A stretch of 42,507 bases of DNA from Acidimicrobiaceae bacterium (GCA_003138815.1 PLHD01000020.1:1-42507), one strand, 5' to 3'; shown: positions 23,856 through 31,994, counted from the first letter of the stretch. The notes: generated from the sequence alone by a model not told the origin. A program made the numbers and translations.

Positions 23856-24488
23856 CTAGTTCGCCTGGCGATCGAGGTGAACGGCCTGCCAGCAGTACCA
23901 CGCCACCGACGATCGGACGCCCTCGAACTTCTCGCCGGCCCCGCGCAGGTCAGCCTCGCTGATGGTCTCGTCGAGTCCGTGGACGATGGACCATCCGTTA
24001 CGCACGCCGAAGTCGCCGACCGGCCACACGTCGGTGCGCGCGAGCGTGCCGAGCAGGTACATGTGGGCCGTCCACGGTCCGATGCCGCGCACGGCGGTGA
24101 CGTCACGGATGACGTCGTCGTCGCTCATGCGGCCGTGGCGGCTCAGTTGAACCCTGCGGTCACTGGCCTGGTCCGCCAGATCGACCATGGCCTCGGCCTT
24201 GGTGCGCGACAGGCCGGCGCCGCGTAGCTGGTCGACTCCGACGCGCATGATCGACTCGGTGGTGACGCTCTGGTCGCACAGGTCGCGCACTCGCCGGTGG
24301 ATCGTGTCGGCGGCCTTGGTGGCCAGCAGCTGGAAGGTGATCGAGCGCACGAGCGCGCTGAAGCGATCGTCCACCCGGGCGCTGCGCCACCGCGGCGGCG
24401 GGCCCGCCCGGCCCACGACCGACTTGAACGTCGGGTCGCGACGCACGATGAGCGCGGCGACCTCGGCGGGTGACTTGGCAGGTGGCAC
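23856..24488 (-). CDS. DNA-3-methyladenine glycosylase II-like (HhH-GPD) repair protein
   Basis: The 210-residue protein carries the helix-hairpin-helix VRGIGPWTAHMYLL at 133-146 and the catalytic Asp159 in VWPVGDFGVRNGW. This is the AlkA arrangement for removal of alkylated bases from DNA. RSITFQLLATKAADTIHRR at about 48-66 is the matching N-terminal helix. It is shorter than E. coli AlkA (282) because it lacks the N-terminal beta domain, as many actinobacterial forms do. The start is GTG 24488, seven bases after the LysR gene's stop, so it is probably co-transcribed with that regulator. Confidence 0.87.
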   Translation of the reverse strand: MPPAKSPAEVAALIVRRDPTFKSVVGRAGPPPRWRSARVDDRFSALVRSITFQLLATKAADTIHRRVRDLCDQSVTTESIMRVGVDQLRGAGLSRTKAEAMVDLADQASDRRVQLSRHGRMSDDDVIRDVTAVRGIGPWTAHMYLLGTLARTDVWPVGDFGVRNGWSIVHGLDETISEADLRGAGEKFEGVRSSVAWYCWQAVHLDRQAN

Positions 24489-24495
24489 CCCTTGA

Positions 24496-25425
24496 CTATT
24501 GCAGAACTGGGGCGCCCGGGATGTAGACCCCGTCGGGCACGTCCGTGGCGTTCTTCACGACGTCCAGCAAGAGGGCGTGGACCGCGCGCACCGGGGCGGC
24601 GGGGAAGCCGAATCGGCGAACCACCAGGCTGACGCGCCGCTTCGCGAGGTTCTCGATGTGCACCGCGGCGAAGCTGTCGCGCAGGTGGCGCGAGAGCATC
24701 GTGGCGGGCAGGATCGACGGCCCGTAGCCGTCGAAGGTCATCGACGCGATGGTGCGGATGCCGTCCAGCTCGATCAGGGCCCGCAGCTTCACTCCCTGCA
24801 CGCGGCAGGCTTCGTCGATCTCGCGGCGGATCGGCGTGCCGGTCAGGGGCAGCAGCAGTTCGTAGGCGGAGAGATCGCTCAGCGAGATCGAACCACTCGT
24901 GCGCGCGATCTCGTGGCGCTTGTCGACGATGACCACGAGGTCCTCGCTGAAGAGGTCAACCTCGGCGAGCTCGGGGGCGAGCACGGGCCAGGCGAGCACC
25001 GCCAGGTCGAGCTGGCCGTTCACTAGCTGGGGCTCGATGGTCGAGTTCGTCCCCTCGGTGATGCGTAGCGCGATGTGGGGGTAGGCGGTGCGCTGGGCCG
25101 CGAGCAGCAGGGGCACTATCCACCGGCCGGCCGTTCCGATCATCCCGAGCGAGACCTTCCCGTGGATATCGGCATTGAGTTCCGAGACGTCCGATGAGAT
25201 GGCGCTCAGCTCGCTCAGGATCCGCCGGGCGCGGCTGGCGACGATCTCGCCGGATTCGGTCAGCGATCCGCTGGCCCGGTCGATGAGCTCGGTGCCCAGC
25301 TCGCGCTCCAGGCGAGCGATCCTGGCCGAGATGTTGGACTGGACCGTGCCCAGGGCCACAGCCGCATTGGAGAAGGTGCCGTGCTCGGCGATGCCCACGA
25401 CGGCCTCAAGCTGACGAATCTCCAT
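24496..25425 (-). CDS. LysR-family transcriptional regulator
   Basis: The 309-residue protein has the N-terminal winged HTH of LysR proteins (MEIRQLEAVVGIAEHGTFSNAA, then VQSNISARIARLERELGTEL) and an effector-binding domain from about residue 88 (KVSLGMIGTAGRW). It is the first gene of a compact minus-strand run that also encodes an AlkA-like glycosylase, an M20 peptidase, a DsbA/Rv2466c-like protein and a dienelactone hydrolase. LysR regulators usually act on divergent genes and on their own promoter. Here the divergent neighbour is the candidate 6C RNA, not a metabolic gene. The effector is unknown. Confidence 0.92.
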   Translation of the reverse strand: MEIRQLEAVVGIAEHGTFSNAAVALGTVQSNISARIARLERELGTELIDRASGSLTESGEIVASRARRILSELSAISSDVSELNADIHGKVSLGMIGTAGRWIVPLLLAAQRTAYPHIALRITEGTNSTIEPQLVNGQLDLAVLAWPVLAPELAEVDLFSEDLVVIVDKRHEIARTSGSISLSDLSAYELLLPLTGTPIRREIDEACRVQGVKLRALIELDGIRTIASMTFDGYGPSILPATMLSRHLRDSFAAVHIENLAKRRVSLVVRRFGFPAAPVRAVHALLLDVVKNATDVPDGVYIPGAPVLQ

Positions 25426-25464
25426 GCATCTAGTATACAGATGGCAGATATCACTATTATCGGC

Positions 25465-25500
25465 TTGATTGATACCGAGCGAGCGGCCATACTGGTATCA
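25465..25500 (+). promoter_or_regulatory. Predicted promoter of the 6C-like RNA with an overlapping inverted repeat
   Basis: TTGATT (25465-25470) and CATACT (25488-25493) are spaced 17 bases apart and resemble a housekeeping -35/-10 pair. Transcription would start at about 25500. TGATACC (25470-25476) and GGTATCA (25494-25500) form a perfect 7-bp inverted repeat with a 17-base centre that spans the -10 box, a placement typical of an operator. Confidence 0.5.
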
Positions 25501-25583
25501 GCCTGCTTTACCCGAAGCCCCCCTGAGGGTGAAGCACTGGTTTTGCAAAAGGGCCAACCTCCCCCCGGTTGGCCCTTTTGTGT
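25500..25583 (+). ncRNA. Candidate 6C small RNA
   Basis: The region between the divergent LysR and murT genes has the two features that define actinobacterial 6C RNA: two successive hairpins each presenting a run of six C in its loop. The first run is at 25518-25523, between ACCC and GGGT arms. The second is at 25561-25566, closing a perfect 13-bp stem, AAAAGGGCCAACC (25547-25559) and GGTTGGCCCTTTT (25567-25579), followed by T-rich sequence, so it doubles as an intrinsic terminator. A promoter-like pair ends just upstream, giving an RNA of about 84 nt. No protein-coding transcript enters from the left on this strand, so the terminator must belong to an independent RNA or to a murT leader. Identity is by structure and recall only; a covariance-model search would settle it. 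Confidence 0.7.
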
Positions 25584-25593
25584 TTTCGGGGTT

Positions 25594-25626
25594 GAACCGG
25601 TGTGTCCTATTTGGACACACCGGTTC
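25594..25626. repeat. Perfect 14-bp hairpin downstream of the 6C-like RNA
   Basis: GAACCGGTGTGTCC (25594-25607) and GGACACACCGGTTC (25613-25626) pair without mismatch around a five-base loop, TATTT. It lies 14 bases after the terminator stem. It may be a back-up terminator without a T tract, or a protein-binding site. Confidence 0.6.
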
Positions 25627-25877
25627 GCCTTTGCCGACAGAACAGCCGGGACTTGCTCGCCGTCCGGATGCTGGCCACTCGGACCGACACCGGGCGGTTC
25701 CGTCCCAGGGCCCTACCTCTTTGGAGGCTTGTGCGGGTGGCGAACGGCTCTTCCCGCGTGCTTCGCGGTGCAGGATTCACTTCGTCGAAGCACCGCGAAT
25801 CCGCTGCTGACGGCACCTGCAGGGTGTTGCAACGCTCGGAGCTCATCGGAGGAGGAAAGAGAACACTCGCTGTTAGC
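25627..25877 (+). other. Long structured leader in front of murT
   Basis: These 251 bases precede the murT GTG. They contain a perfect 10-bp inverted repeat, TTCGCGGTGC (25762-25771) and GCACCGCGAA (25790-25799), with a nested TTCGTCGAA in its loop, and a purine-rich GGAGGAGGAAAGA at 25848-25860 that is rather far from the chosen start. No convincing independent gene was seen. Confidence 0.45.
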
Positions 25878-27107
25878 GTGAAGAGCGTGAGCAAGGGCCA
25901 TTCGTTTCGCGAAGATCTTGCGGTTATGGCTGTGCGTGGCGTCAACTGGATGTCCAGGGCCACCGGGCGGGGAGCCGGGACGGTCGCCGGAGGGCGCGTC
26001 GGCCTGTGGATCGACCCCGACCTGCTGGCCAAGCTGGCCCGGGGAAGAACCATCGTCCTGGTGAGCGGCACCAACGGCAAGACCACGACGACGGCGCTGT
26101 GCGCCGCGGGCTGGGGCGGCGACGTCGCCACCAACGTCACCGGCTCCAACATGCCGCCCGGTCACGTGGCCGCGCTGGTGGGGTCGACGAGCGAGCGTGT
26201 GGTCCTCGAGGCCGACGAAGCGTGGCTGGCCAACGTCGTGCGGGCCACCAGCCCACGGGTGGTCGTGCTGCTCAACCTCTCGCGAGATCAGCTGGACCGG
26301 GCCAGCGAGGTGCGCCAGATGGCCGAGCGGTGGCATCAGTGCCTGGCGGCTCCCGAGAATGCTCAGCTGGTCGTGGTCGCCAACGCCAACGACCCGCTGG
26401 TGGCGTACGCGGCGACGGCGAGCTCGAACGTGCGCTGGTGCGACGTGGCGACCAGCTGGATGGCCGACGCGCGCTCGTGCCCGCGCTGTACCTTGCCACT
26501 CGAGCACAGCGACAACGACTGGCACTGCTCGTGCGGCTTCGCGAAGCCGTCGACGTTGGCCGCCACGCTCGACGGCGTGCTGCACGTCGGCAGCGAACAG
26601 GCCGAGCTGGACCTGTCAATACCCGGCGACTTCAATCGCGGCAACGCCGCGCTCGCCGCGACCGCGCTGGCGGAGCTGGGTGTGGGCCTCGGTGGCGCAG
26701 TCGCCCGGATGAACACGCTGAGCGGCGTCGCCGGTCGCTTCACCCTGCGTCGGTGGGGCCGGCACACACTGCGTCTCCTGCTGGCGAAGAATCCCGCCGG
26801 TTTCGACGCCCTGCTGTCGACGGTCGACCAGGGCGACTCGGACGTGTGGGTCGCGATCAACGCGCAGATCGCCGACGGTCGTGATCCGTCGTGGCTCTAC
26901 GACGTGGCGTTCGAGCGCCTTCGCGGGCATCGGGTCTGGTGCCTGGGGGAGCGTCGCCTGGACCTCGCGACTCGCCTCGATTACGCCGACGTCGACTACG
27001 AGATCGTCGATGACGTGACGTCGCTGCCGGTGTCGGCGGCTCCCGTGGAGATGCTCGCGAATTACACGGCCTTCAGCGAATGGATGGCGAGGACGACGGC
27101 GTGCTGA
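25878..27107 (+). CDS. murT: Lipid II isoglutaminyl synthase, Mur ligase-like subunit
   Basis: MurT with GatD amidates the alpha-carboxyl of D-Glu in lipid II. From GTG 25878 the protein has 409 residues (GTG 25887 is the alternative). The ATP-binding loop is VSGTNGKTTTT at 62-72. The zinc-ribbon insert characteristic of MurT follows as CPRC at 200-203 and CSCG at 216-219. DFNRGNAALAATALAELG matches the central Mur ligase motif, and the DUF1727 C-terminal domain begins near LAKNPAGFDALL, where the family's catalytic Asp and GatD contact lie. The stop overlaps the start of gatD. Confidence 0.93.
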   Translation: MKSVSKGHSFREDLAVMAVRGVNWMSRATGRGAGTVAGGRVGLWIDPDLLAKLARGRTIVLVSGTNGKTTTTALCAAGWGGDVATNVTGSNMPPGHVAALVGSTSERVVLEADEAWLANVVRATSPRVVVLLNLSRDQLDRASEVRQMAERWHQCLAAPENAQLVVVANANDPLVAYAATASSNVRWCDVATSWMADARSCPRCTLPLEHSDNDWHCSCGFAKPSTLAATLDGVLHVGSEQAELDLSIPGDFNRGNAALAATALAELGVGLGGAVARMNTLSGVAGRFTLRRWGRHTLRLLLAKNPAGFDALLSTVDQGDSDVWVAINAQIADGRDPSWLYDVAFERLRGHRVWCLGERRLDLATRLDYADVDYEIVDDVTSLPVSAAPVEMLANYTAFSEWMARTTAC

Positions 27108-27790
27108 GGGTCGTCGTGCTCTTTCCCGAACTCCTGGGCACCTACGGCGACGCAGGCAACGGGCTGGTGCTCGCGCAGCGCGCCCGACGCCGAGGCACGG
27201 AGTGCGAGCTGGTGTCGGTCGGGCTGCACGACCCGCTTCCCGACGCTGACATCTACCTTCTCGGCGGGGGCGAGGACGGACCGCAGCGGCTGGCCTGCGA
27301 CCTGCTGGCTCGATCCTCGTTCGCCGAGCGCATCGGCGACGGCGTGCACGTGGTCGCGGTGTGCGCGGGCCTGCAGTTGCTCGGCCACTCGTTCTGCGTC
27401 GAGGGCGACGACGAGTACGCGGGACTCGGCGTGGTCGATGTCGTCACCCGCCGGGGGACAACCCGATCTGTGGGCGAGATGGCGGTTGACGTCGACGGGC
27501 GCTTGCTCGTGGGCTTCGAGAATCACGGCGGGCGAACGACCCTCGGCGCGGGAGTCCCGCCGCTGGGCAAGATGGTCCATGGCCGGGGCAACGACGGCGC
27601 GGTCGACGGGTTTCGCACCGGATCGATCTGGGCGACGTACGCGCACGGACCGGTGTTGGCCATGAATCCGTGGTTCTGCGATGAGGTGCTGAGCTCTGTG
27701 CTCGGACGGACGCTGGAGCCGCTGCACGGCGCGGCGGACCTTCTCTACGCGCAACGCTGCGCGGTGCTCAGTCCTCGCTCGCGCGCGTGA
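27101..27790 (+). CDS. gatD: Lipid II isoglutaminyl synthase, glutaminase subunit
   Basis: GatD releases ammonia from glutamine for MurT. I prefer GTG 27101, which overlaps the murT TGA and is preceded by GAGGA, giving 229 residues. ATG 27080 would add seven residues and overlap murT by 28 bases. The opening VVVLFPELLGTYGDAGN, the YLLGGGEDGPQ segment and the nucleophile Cys88 in VAVCAGLQLLG are diagnostic. YAHGPVLAMNPWFCD carries the catalytic His. The GatD-type glutaminase lacks the Glu of the usual triad. Its last 23 bases overlap the convergent plsC gene. Confidence 0.93.
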   Translation: MLRVVVLFPELLGTYGDAGNGLVLAQRARRRGTECELVSVGLHDPLPDADIYLLGGGEDGPQRLACDLLARSSFAERIGDGVHVVAVCAGLQLLGHSFCVEGDDEYAGLGVVDVVTRRGTTRSVGEMAVDVDGRLLVGFENHGGRTTLGAGVPPLGKMVHGRGNDGAVDGFRTGSIWATYAHGPVLAMNPWFCDEVLSSVLGRTLEPLHGAADLLYAQRCAVLSPRSRA

Positions 27791-28505
27791 CGTCGTAGGT
27801 CGGATCGCCGCTCACTTCGCGTCCGAGCTGGACCACCGCCCCTTGGATGCGGGCGTTGAACCGACGGATGTTCTCGCCCTCCTCGCAGCGCAGCGCCGGA
27901 CCGAACGCGACGCTCGCGTGGTGGCGACGCCGGCGGGGGGAGTCCACGAACTGGGGAGCCTTGGCGTACTTGGGACCCTGCAGGAGGCCGGAGTCGTGGA
28001 TGTAGGTGGGGATGACGGCGGTCTTGGCCCGCTCGGCCAGGTACGCGGCGCCCCCCTTGAACTCGTGGAGTTGGCCGTCGGGGCTGCGCCCACCCTCTGG
28101 GTAGATGAGAAGGTTCCAGTGGTCCTCGACGAGCTCGAGGGCCTGCTGCGAACTTCGCCGGTTGATCTTGTGGCGGTCGATGGGGATCGCGTTGAAGACC
28201 AGCACGGTGCGAAACGCCGTGCGCGCATCCATGAAGAAGTTGTCCATGGCCGCGGCCACGACCGTGCGCTTTCGCATATGGGCGGGTAGCGCACTCAACA
28301 CCAAGGGCGTGTCGAGGTTGCTGGTGTGATTGGCCACGAAGATGAACGGGCCGCGTCCCGAGATGTTCTCGATGCCCCGCACGTCGAGCGTCGAGAGGTA
28401 GCGCGTGTACGGCACGAGGAACAGAGCGTGGTAGAGATTGCGGACGAATCGCGCCGTGTACCCGCGCCCCCACTTCGTTGAGTAGTCCAGGCCGAGCTGC
28501 GTCAT
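27768..28505 (-). CDS. plsC: 1-acyl-sn-glycerol-3-phosphate acyltransferase
   Basis: The 245-residue protein carries the PlsC HX4D motif as ANHTSNLD (His60, Asp65). The other acyltransferase blocks are present: VFNAIPIDR, where the glycerol-phosphate-binding Arg lies, and LLIYPEGGRSPDG, a variant of the usual FPEGTRS. These enzymes make phosphatidic acid or acylate related lipids at the membrane. The tail past residue 180 contains the basic block PRRRRHH. It is three bases downstream of the membrane-protein gene on the same strand, indicating co-transcription, and converges on gatD. Confidence 0.87.
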   Translation of the reverse strand: MTQLGLDYSTKWGRGYTARFVRNLYHALFLVPYTRYLSTLDVRGIENISGRGPFIFVANHTSNLDTPLVLSALPAHMRKRTVVAAAMDNFFMDARTAFRTVLVFNAIPIDRHKINRRSSQQALELVEDHWNLLIYPEGGRSPDGQLHEFKGGAAYLAERAKTAVIPTYIHDSGLLQGPKYAKAPQFVDSPRRRRHHASVAFGPALRCEEGENIRRFNARIQGAVVQLGREVSGDPTYDVTRASED

Positions 28506-28508
28506 GCT

Positions 28509-29081
28509 CTATCGACGACGCTGCTGTTTTTTCGGCGTATAGCGCTTCGACGGCGTGGGAAGCGAGGGCGCGGCGGCCCCCTTGGACGACGAATTGGACC
28601 GCGCTTTTGCCGCAGCGGGCGAACGGCCCTCTTTCTTGGCCTTGGCCGTCTCTCGGGCGATTCTCGATGAGCCGCTGAACGTGGCGTCGCCGTACTTCTG
28701 GAGACGGAAGGCGCGAACGATGAGCCAGCCTCCCACGAGCAGGAATGGCAGGCCGACCGTGCCGAATGCCAGGCCGATAAGGAGCGTGCTCACGGCCACG
28801 CCGGCACGCTTGCGCCGCCACGTGAAGTAGATGACGGCGAGGCCCAGGATCACTATCTCGAGGAACTGGGGGAGCCAGTACGACCAGTGGGTGACGAGCG
28901 CCTTCTCGCAATGCCCGCTGACGAGGTGGTACGTCGCGGCACAGGTCTTGTTCTTCAGGAGGCTCGAAGTCGTGGTGATGGTGGTGTTCTTGAAGAGCCG
29001 GGGGCTGATGATCAGAGCCAGGACCATGGCGAGGGCACCCGCGACGAATCCGATTCCGCGCTCCAGGCTGTCTATGCTCAT
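28509..29081 (-). CDS. Membrane protein with basic C-terminal tail, function unknown
   Basis: I use ATG 29081 (MSIDSLERGIGF), giving 190 residues. A GTG at 29171 would add a 30-residue Arg/Ser-rich head but has no ribosome binding site before it. Three or four hydrophobic segments are visible (GFVAGALAMVLALI, LPQFLEIVILGLAVIYF, AVSTLLIGLAFGTVGLPFLL). The first extracytoplasmic loop holds two Cys (KTCAATYHLVSGHCEK) that could form a disulfide. The last 60 residues are rich in Lys, Arg, Ala and Ser and end KKQQRRR, a likely nucleic-acid or membrane-contacting tail. I do not recognise the family. It precedes plsC by three bases. Confidence 0.7.
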   Translation of the reverse strand: MSIDSLERGIGFVAGALAMVLALIISPRLFKNTTITTTSSLLKNKTCAATYHLVSGHCEKALVTHWSYWLPQFLEIVILGLAVIYFTWRRKRAGVAVSTLLIGLAFGTVGLPFLLVGGWLIVRAFRLQKYGDATFSGSSRIARETAKAKKEGRSPAAAKARSNSSSKGAAAPSLPTPSKRYTPKKQQRRR

Positions 29082-29234
29082 GACCACTTCGCGCGGCACC
29101 GCCGATGCCCTGCGGGGTCGCCGCGAGAAGCGCGACCCTCTGTCAGAGGATGAATCGAGGTTTTCTGGCACAGGAGAAGGCTACTGCGCGCGCGAAACGG
29201 GCGCGTTCAACCGACGCGGTAACATTAGGGATTA

Positions 29235-29308
29235 GGGCGCTTAGCTCAGTTGGTTAGAGCGCAGCCTTCACACGGCTGAGGTCGAGGGTTCGAGTCCCCC
29301 AGCGCCCA
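29235..29308 (+). tRNA. tRNA-Val (anticodon CAC)
   Basis: A 74-base cloverleaf: acceptor GGGCGCT pairs with AGCGCCC, the D-arm contains AGCTCAGTTGGTTAGAGC, the anticodon stem CAGCC/GGCTG encloses TTCACAC with anticodon CAC, and the T-arm contains GGTTCGAGTCC. The discriminator is A and CCA is not encoded. It reads GUG codons, which suits the high GC content. Confidence 0.97.
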
Positions 29309-29318
29309 CGAATGTGAT

Positions 29319-29337
29319 GTCTCAGTATTGCTGGGAC
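29319..29337 (+). terminator. Hairpin after tRNA-Val
   Basis: GTCTCAG (29319-29325) and CTGGGAC (29331-29337) form a 7-bp stem with one G-T pair and a five-base loop, ten bases after the tRNA, followed by GTTTG. This is a plausible tRNA terminator. Confidence 0.45.
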
Positions 29338-29493
29338 GTTTGAACCCTCAGAGACTACTTCTTCCGCTCGCCCGGTAGTCCCGGGTCGGATCCAGGGTGA
29401 AGATTTCCCGACACTTGCTCACTTGATTCCTGGCGCTACGGAAATGGCGTCATCCAGACGTGCCTTGGGTGCCGGTGCCATTAGTTTTGTCTC

Positions 29494-29874
29494 GTGAACG
29501 ACAAAGGTGGCATGCTCATCTACGACGGTGACTGCCGGTTCTGCACGACGTCGGCCAATTGGATCGCCAAGCGGTGGTCCGCCAACAGTGGTGCTCGGGC
29601 CGTTGCCTGGCAGCTCGTCGATCTCAAGGTAATTGAGAATTCGCAACTGGCTCTCGAGGACCTTGAGCGGTCAGCTTGGTGGATCGATGGTGATCTCGAA
29701 GAGGGAGGATCTCGTGCCGTCGGCAGGGCCCTGATGAGGGCAGGGGGGACGTGGGCGCTCTTGGGTCGGCTGATCCTCGTGCCGCCAGTGTCTTGGATCG
29801 CGCCCATTGGATATGGAGCCGTTGTGCGCTTTCGACACCGACTGCCGGGTGGAACGCCCGCTTGCAAGTTGTGA
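29494..29874 (+). CDS. DUF393 (DCC-type) thiol-disulfide oxidoreductase-like protein
   Basis: The 126-residue product begins at GTG 29494 and has the family signature LIYDGDCRFCTTSANW at 8-23, with the Asp-Cys-x-x-Cys pair at 13-17. DCC proteins are small, thioredoxin-like in their active-site logic, and of poorly known function. A hydrophobic patch (LLGRLILVPPVSWIAPIGYGAVV) near residues 88-110 may contact the membrane. It is followed after 22 bases by a DUF1990 gene in the same direction, and the two may be co-transcribed. Confidence 0.85.
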   Translation: MNDKGGMLIYDGDCRFCTTSANWIAKRWSANSGARAVAWQLVDLKVIENSQLALEDLERSAWWIDGDLEEGGSRAVGRALMRAGGTWALLGRLILVPPVSWIAPIGYGAVVRFRHRLPGGTPACKL

Positions 29875-29896
29875 TCGAGAAGGCGGGCGTGACCGG

Positions 29897-30463
29897 ATGA
29901 GACTGACTCGACGTGCAGACTCCCGCTCCATGAATGATTTCTTCCGATCTCTCGCGTTTCTCGAACCCACCTACAACGAGATCGGGGCGACTCTCTCGGG
30001 TGGGCTTCCACCTGGGTATCGACACGACCACTATGAGATCGACCTCGGGACCGGGGATGGCGTCTTCAAACGGTCGGTGATCGGGCTCCGGACATGGCAA
30101 GCGCATCGTACGAGACGAACCAGGGTCTTTCCCGAGTGCCAGCGACTTGCCGCTGGGGAGTCGATGATAGTGGTCCTCGAATTGCCGTTTCTGGCGATTG
30201 TGGCCCCGTGCCGGATCATCCAAGTCGTTGACGACGACGACCAGTTTGGCTTTGCGTACGGCACGCTGCCTGGTCATCCAGAACGAGGGGAAGAGTCATT
30301 CGTCGTCCGTGCGTCACCGGATGGACTGATCAAGTTTGAAGTCACTGCGTTTTCAAGTCCAGCCAGTCCGGTGGTCCAGCTTTCAGGTCCAATAGCCCGT
30401 TCTGTTCAGGCGACTACGACGAAGCGTTTCCTCATTGCACTCAAGGAGTTTGTACAAAGGTAG
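29897..30463 (+). CDS. DUF1990-family protein
   Basis: I chose ATG 29897, preceded by GAGAAGGCGGG about 10 bases further upstream, giving 189 residues; the longer frame overlaps the DUF393 gene. FLEPTYNEIGAT at the start, the middle segment DLGTGDGVFKRSVIGLRTWQAH and YGTLPGHPERGEESF are the conserved blocks of DUF1990, a family of small START-like folded proteins of unknown function. The protein has no signal peptide. Base use is less GC-rich by eye than in the gatD or trpE region. Confidence 0.85.
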   Translation: MRLTRRADSRSMNDFFRSLAFLEPTYNEIGATLSGGLPPGYRHDHYEIDLGTGDGVFKRSVIGLRTWQAHRTRRTRVFPECQRLAAGESMIVVLELPFLAIVAPCRIIQVVDDDDQFGFAYGTLPGHPERGEESFVVRASPDGLIKFEVTAFSSPASPVVQLSGPIARSVQATTTKRFLIALKEFVQR

Positions 30464-30524
30464 CTTCGCGAGAATAGCGCCTCCGAACTATGACAAAGCA
30501 GTGGCGCAACGGAGTCGAAGGCCT

Positions 30525-31946
30525 CTAGATTCGGCTGCTCACCATCTCCCACAAGAGTCCAGTGTCGAGATTCTCTTCGATCGCGTCAGCTAGTTCATCA
30601 AACGTCTGGTCAAGGATCAAGTCCGGTCGCGTCCCAAAGAGTGCCTCCAGGACTGTCGGGTCTTCTAGCAATCCGTGGACAGTGGTAGCGACGATTGAAT
30701 CTCTTCCCCAGAATTGTGGGCCGAGTCTGCACCCTTCGTCGATAACTCGACCATTGCGGATTTCGTAGCCTGAGGTTGCAATTCCGCTCAGCTCACTGAA
30801 ACCCCCGGGGAGTTTCGGAATCTGAATCTCACTGCACCTTGTGATCTTCACCGGATCAATGATCGTCTTCATGGGCAGTAGCCCAAGTCCAGAGGTCGCA
30901 CCTTCAACCCCTTCGTCGTCAAGTACTTCTTCTCCCAGCATCATGCAACCGCCGCAAATGCCAATGATGCGCCCCCCATCGGCGGCTCTCCTTGAGAGAG
31001 CGTCGTCCAGTCCCCGGGAACGCAGCCACGCTAGGTCGGCAGCAACGTGCTTTGAACCAGGAAGAATGACGAGATCGCAGCCAACCACATCCGACGCTTC
31101 ACTTACCCAGCGCACTTTCGTGGCGTACGGCAGCAAATGGAACTCGTCCAGGTTTGACGAGAACGGATAGCGAACAATTCCCACCACGGCATTGCCTTGG
31201 TACGGCGTTTCTCTTATGGTTGCCCCTTCTTCATCCGGGAGGCAGTGGCGAAGCATTGGCAGCACGCCCGCAAGTTGCATGCCGGTCATTTCATGCAACA
31301 TGGAAGGACCTGGCTCTAGCAGCGCGGCGTCACCGCGGAACTTGTTCAACATGTAAGCGCCCATTCGGGAACGTGTTGACTCGGGGACCAGCGACCAGGT
31401 TCCGTACAGATGGGCGAAAGCACCACCCCTGTCGATGTCCGCAACCAGGAGTGCTGATGCATCCGCATGTTCCATCATCCGGTTGTTGACAAGGTCTTGA
31501 AGATTGATCTCTGCGGGACTGCCGGCACCCTCGATCACAATCAGCTCGTGCTTCTTCACTAATGAATCAAATGCCTCGTGCATCGGAGCCCAGAGGGAAT
31601 CGCCGCGATCCTGCCACGCCATTGCCGTCAGATCGTGCCGCACTTGACCGTTGACAACAACCTGACTGCGAGTATCGGCCTCGGGCTTCAAGAGGACCGG
31701 GTTCATCTCAGTCGTCGGCTCCTTCCTCGCAGCGAGCGACTGCAGCCACTGCGCGAGTCCTATTTCGCCGCCCTGGACCACTCGAGCGTTGTTGGACATA
31801 TTCTGCGCTTTGAACGGCGCCACGTCCACGCCTTGACGCTCGAACCAACGGCACAGCGCCGTAACCACCAGGCTCTTGCCAGCCGAGGACGTGCAGCCCA
31901 CGATCATGAGAGGTCGAAACTGACGAGGTGGCCTGGGCACAGGCAC
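30525..31946 (-). CDS. cobQ: Cobyric acid synthase (orphan)
   Basis: CobQ amidates four side chains of adenosylcobyrinic acid a,c-diamide, using glutamine and ATP, in vitamin B12 synthesis. The 473-residue protein begins MIVGCTSSAGKSLVVTALCR (P-loop-like at 18-25), includes PFKAQNMSNNARV and LLKPEADTRSQVV, and has the glutaminase nucleophile Cys331 in GICGGCMMLG and a later VHGLLEDP containing the His. All active residues are present. GTG 31946 is the start. No other cobalamin gene is in the window, and it is flanked by DUF1990 and a transposase relic in a region of lower GC by eye. That suggests transfer or separation from its pathway partners. Confidence 0.92.
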   Translation of the reverse strand: MPVPRPPRQFRPLMIVGCTSSAGKSLVVTALCRWFERQGVDVAPFKAQNMSNNARVVQGGEIGLAQWLQSLAARKEPTTEMNPVLLKPEADTRSQVVVNGQVRHDLTAMAWQDRGDSLWAPMHEAFDSLVKKHELIVIEGAGSPAEINLQDLVNNRMMEHADASALLVADIDRGGAFAHLYGTWSLVPESTRSRMGAYMLNKFRGDAALLEPGPSMLHEMTGMQLAGVLPMLRHCLPDEEGATIRETPYQGNAVVGIVRYPFSSNLDEFHLLPYATKVRWVSEASDVVGCDLVILPGSKHVAADLAWLRSRGLDDALSRRAADGGRIIGICGGCMMLGEEVLDDEGVEGATSGLGLLPMKTIIDPVKITRCSEIQIPKLPGGFSELSGIATSGYEIRNGRVIDEGCRLGPQFWGRDSIVATTVHGLLEDPTVLEALFGTRPDLILDQTFDELADAIEENLDTGLLWEMVSSRI

Positions 31947-31994
31947 CGATGTTAACTTCGATGGTTCCCCCGAAGGTCAAGGCCCCCTAGAAGT

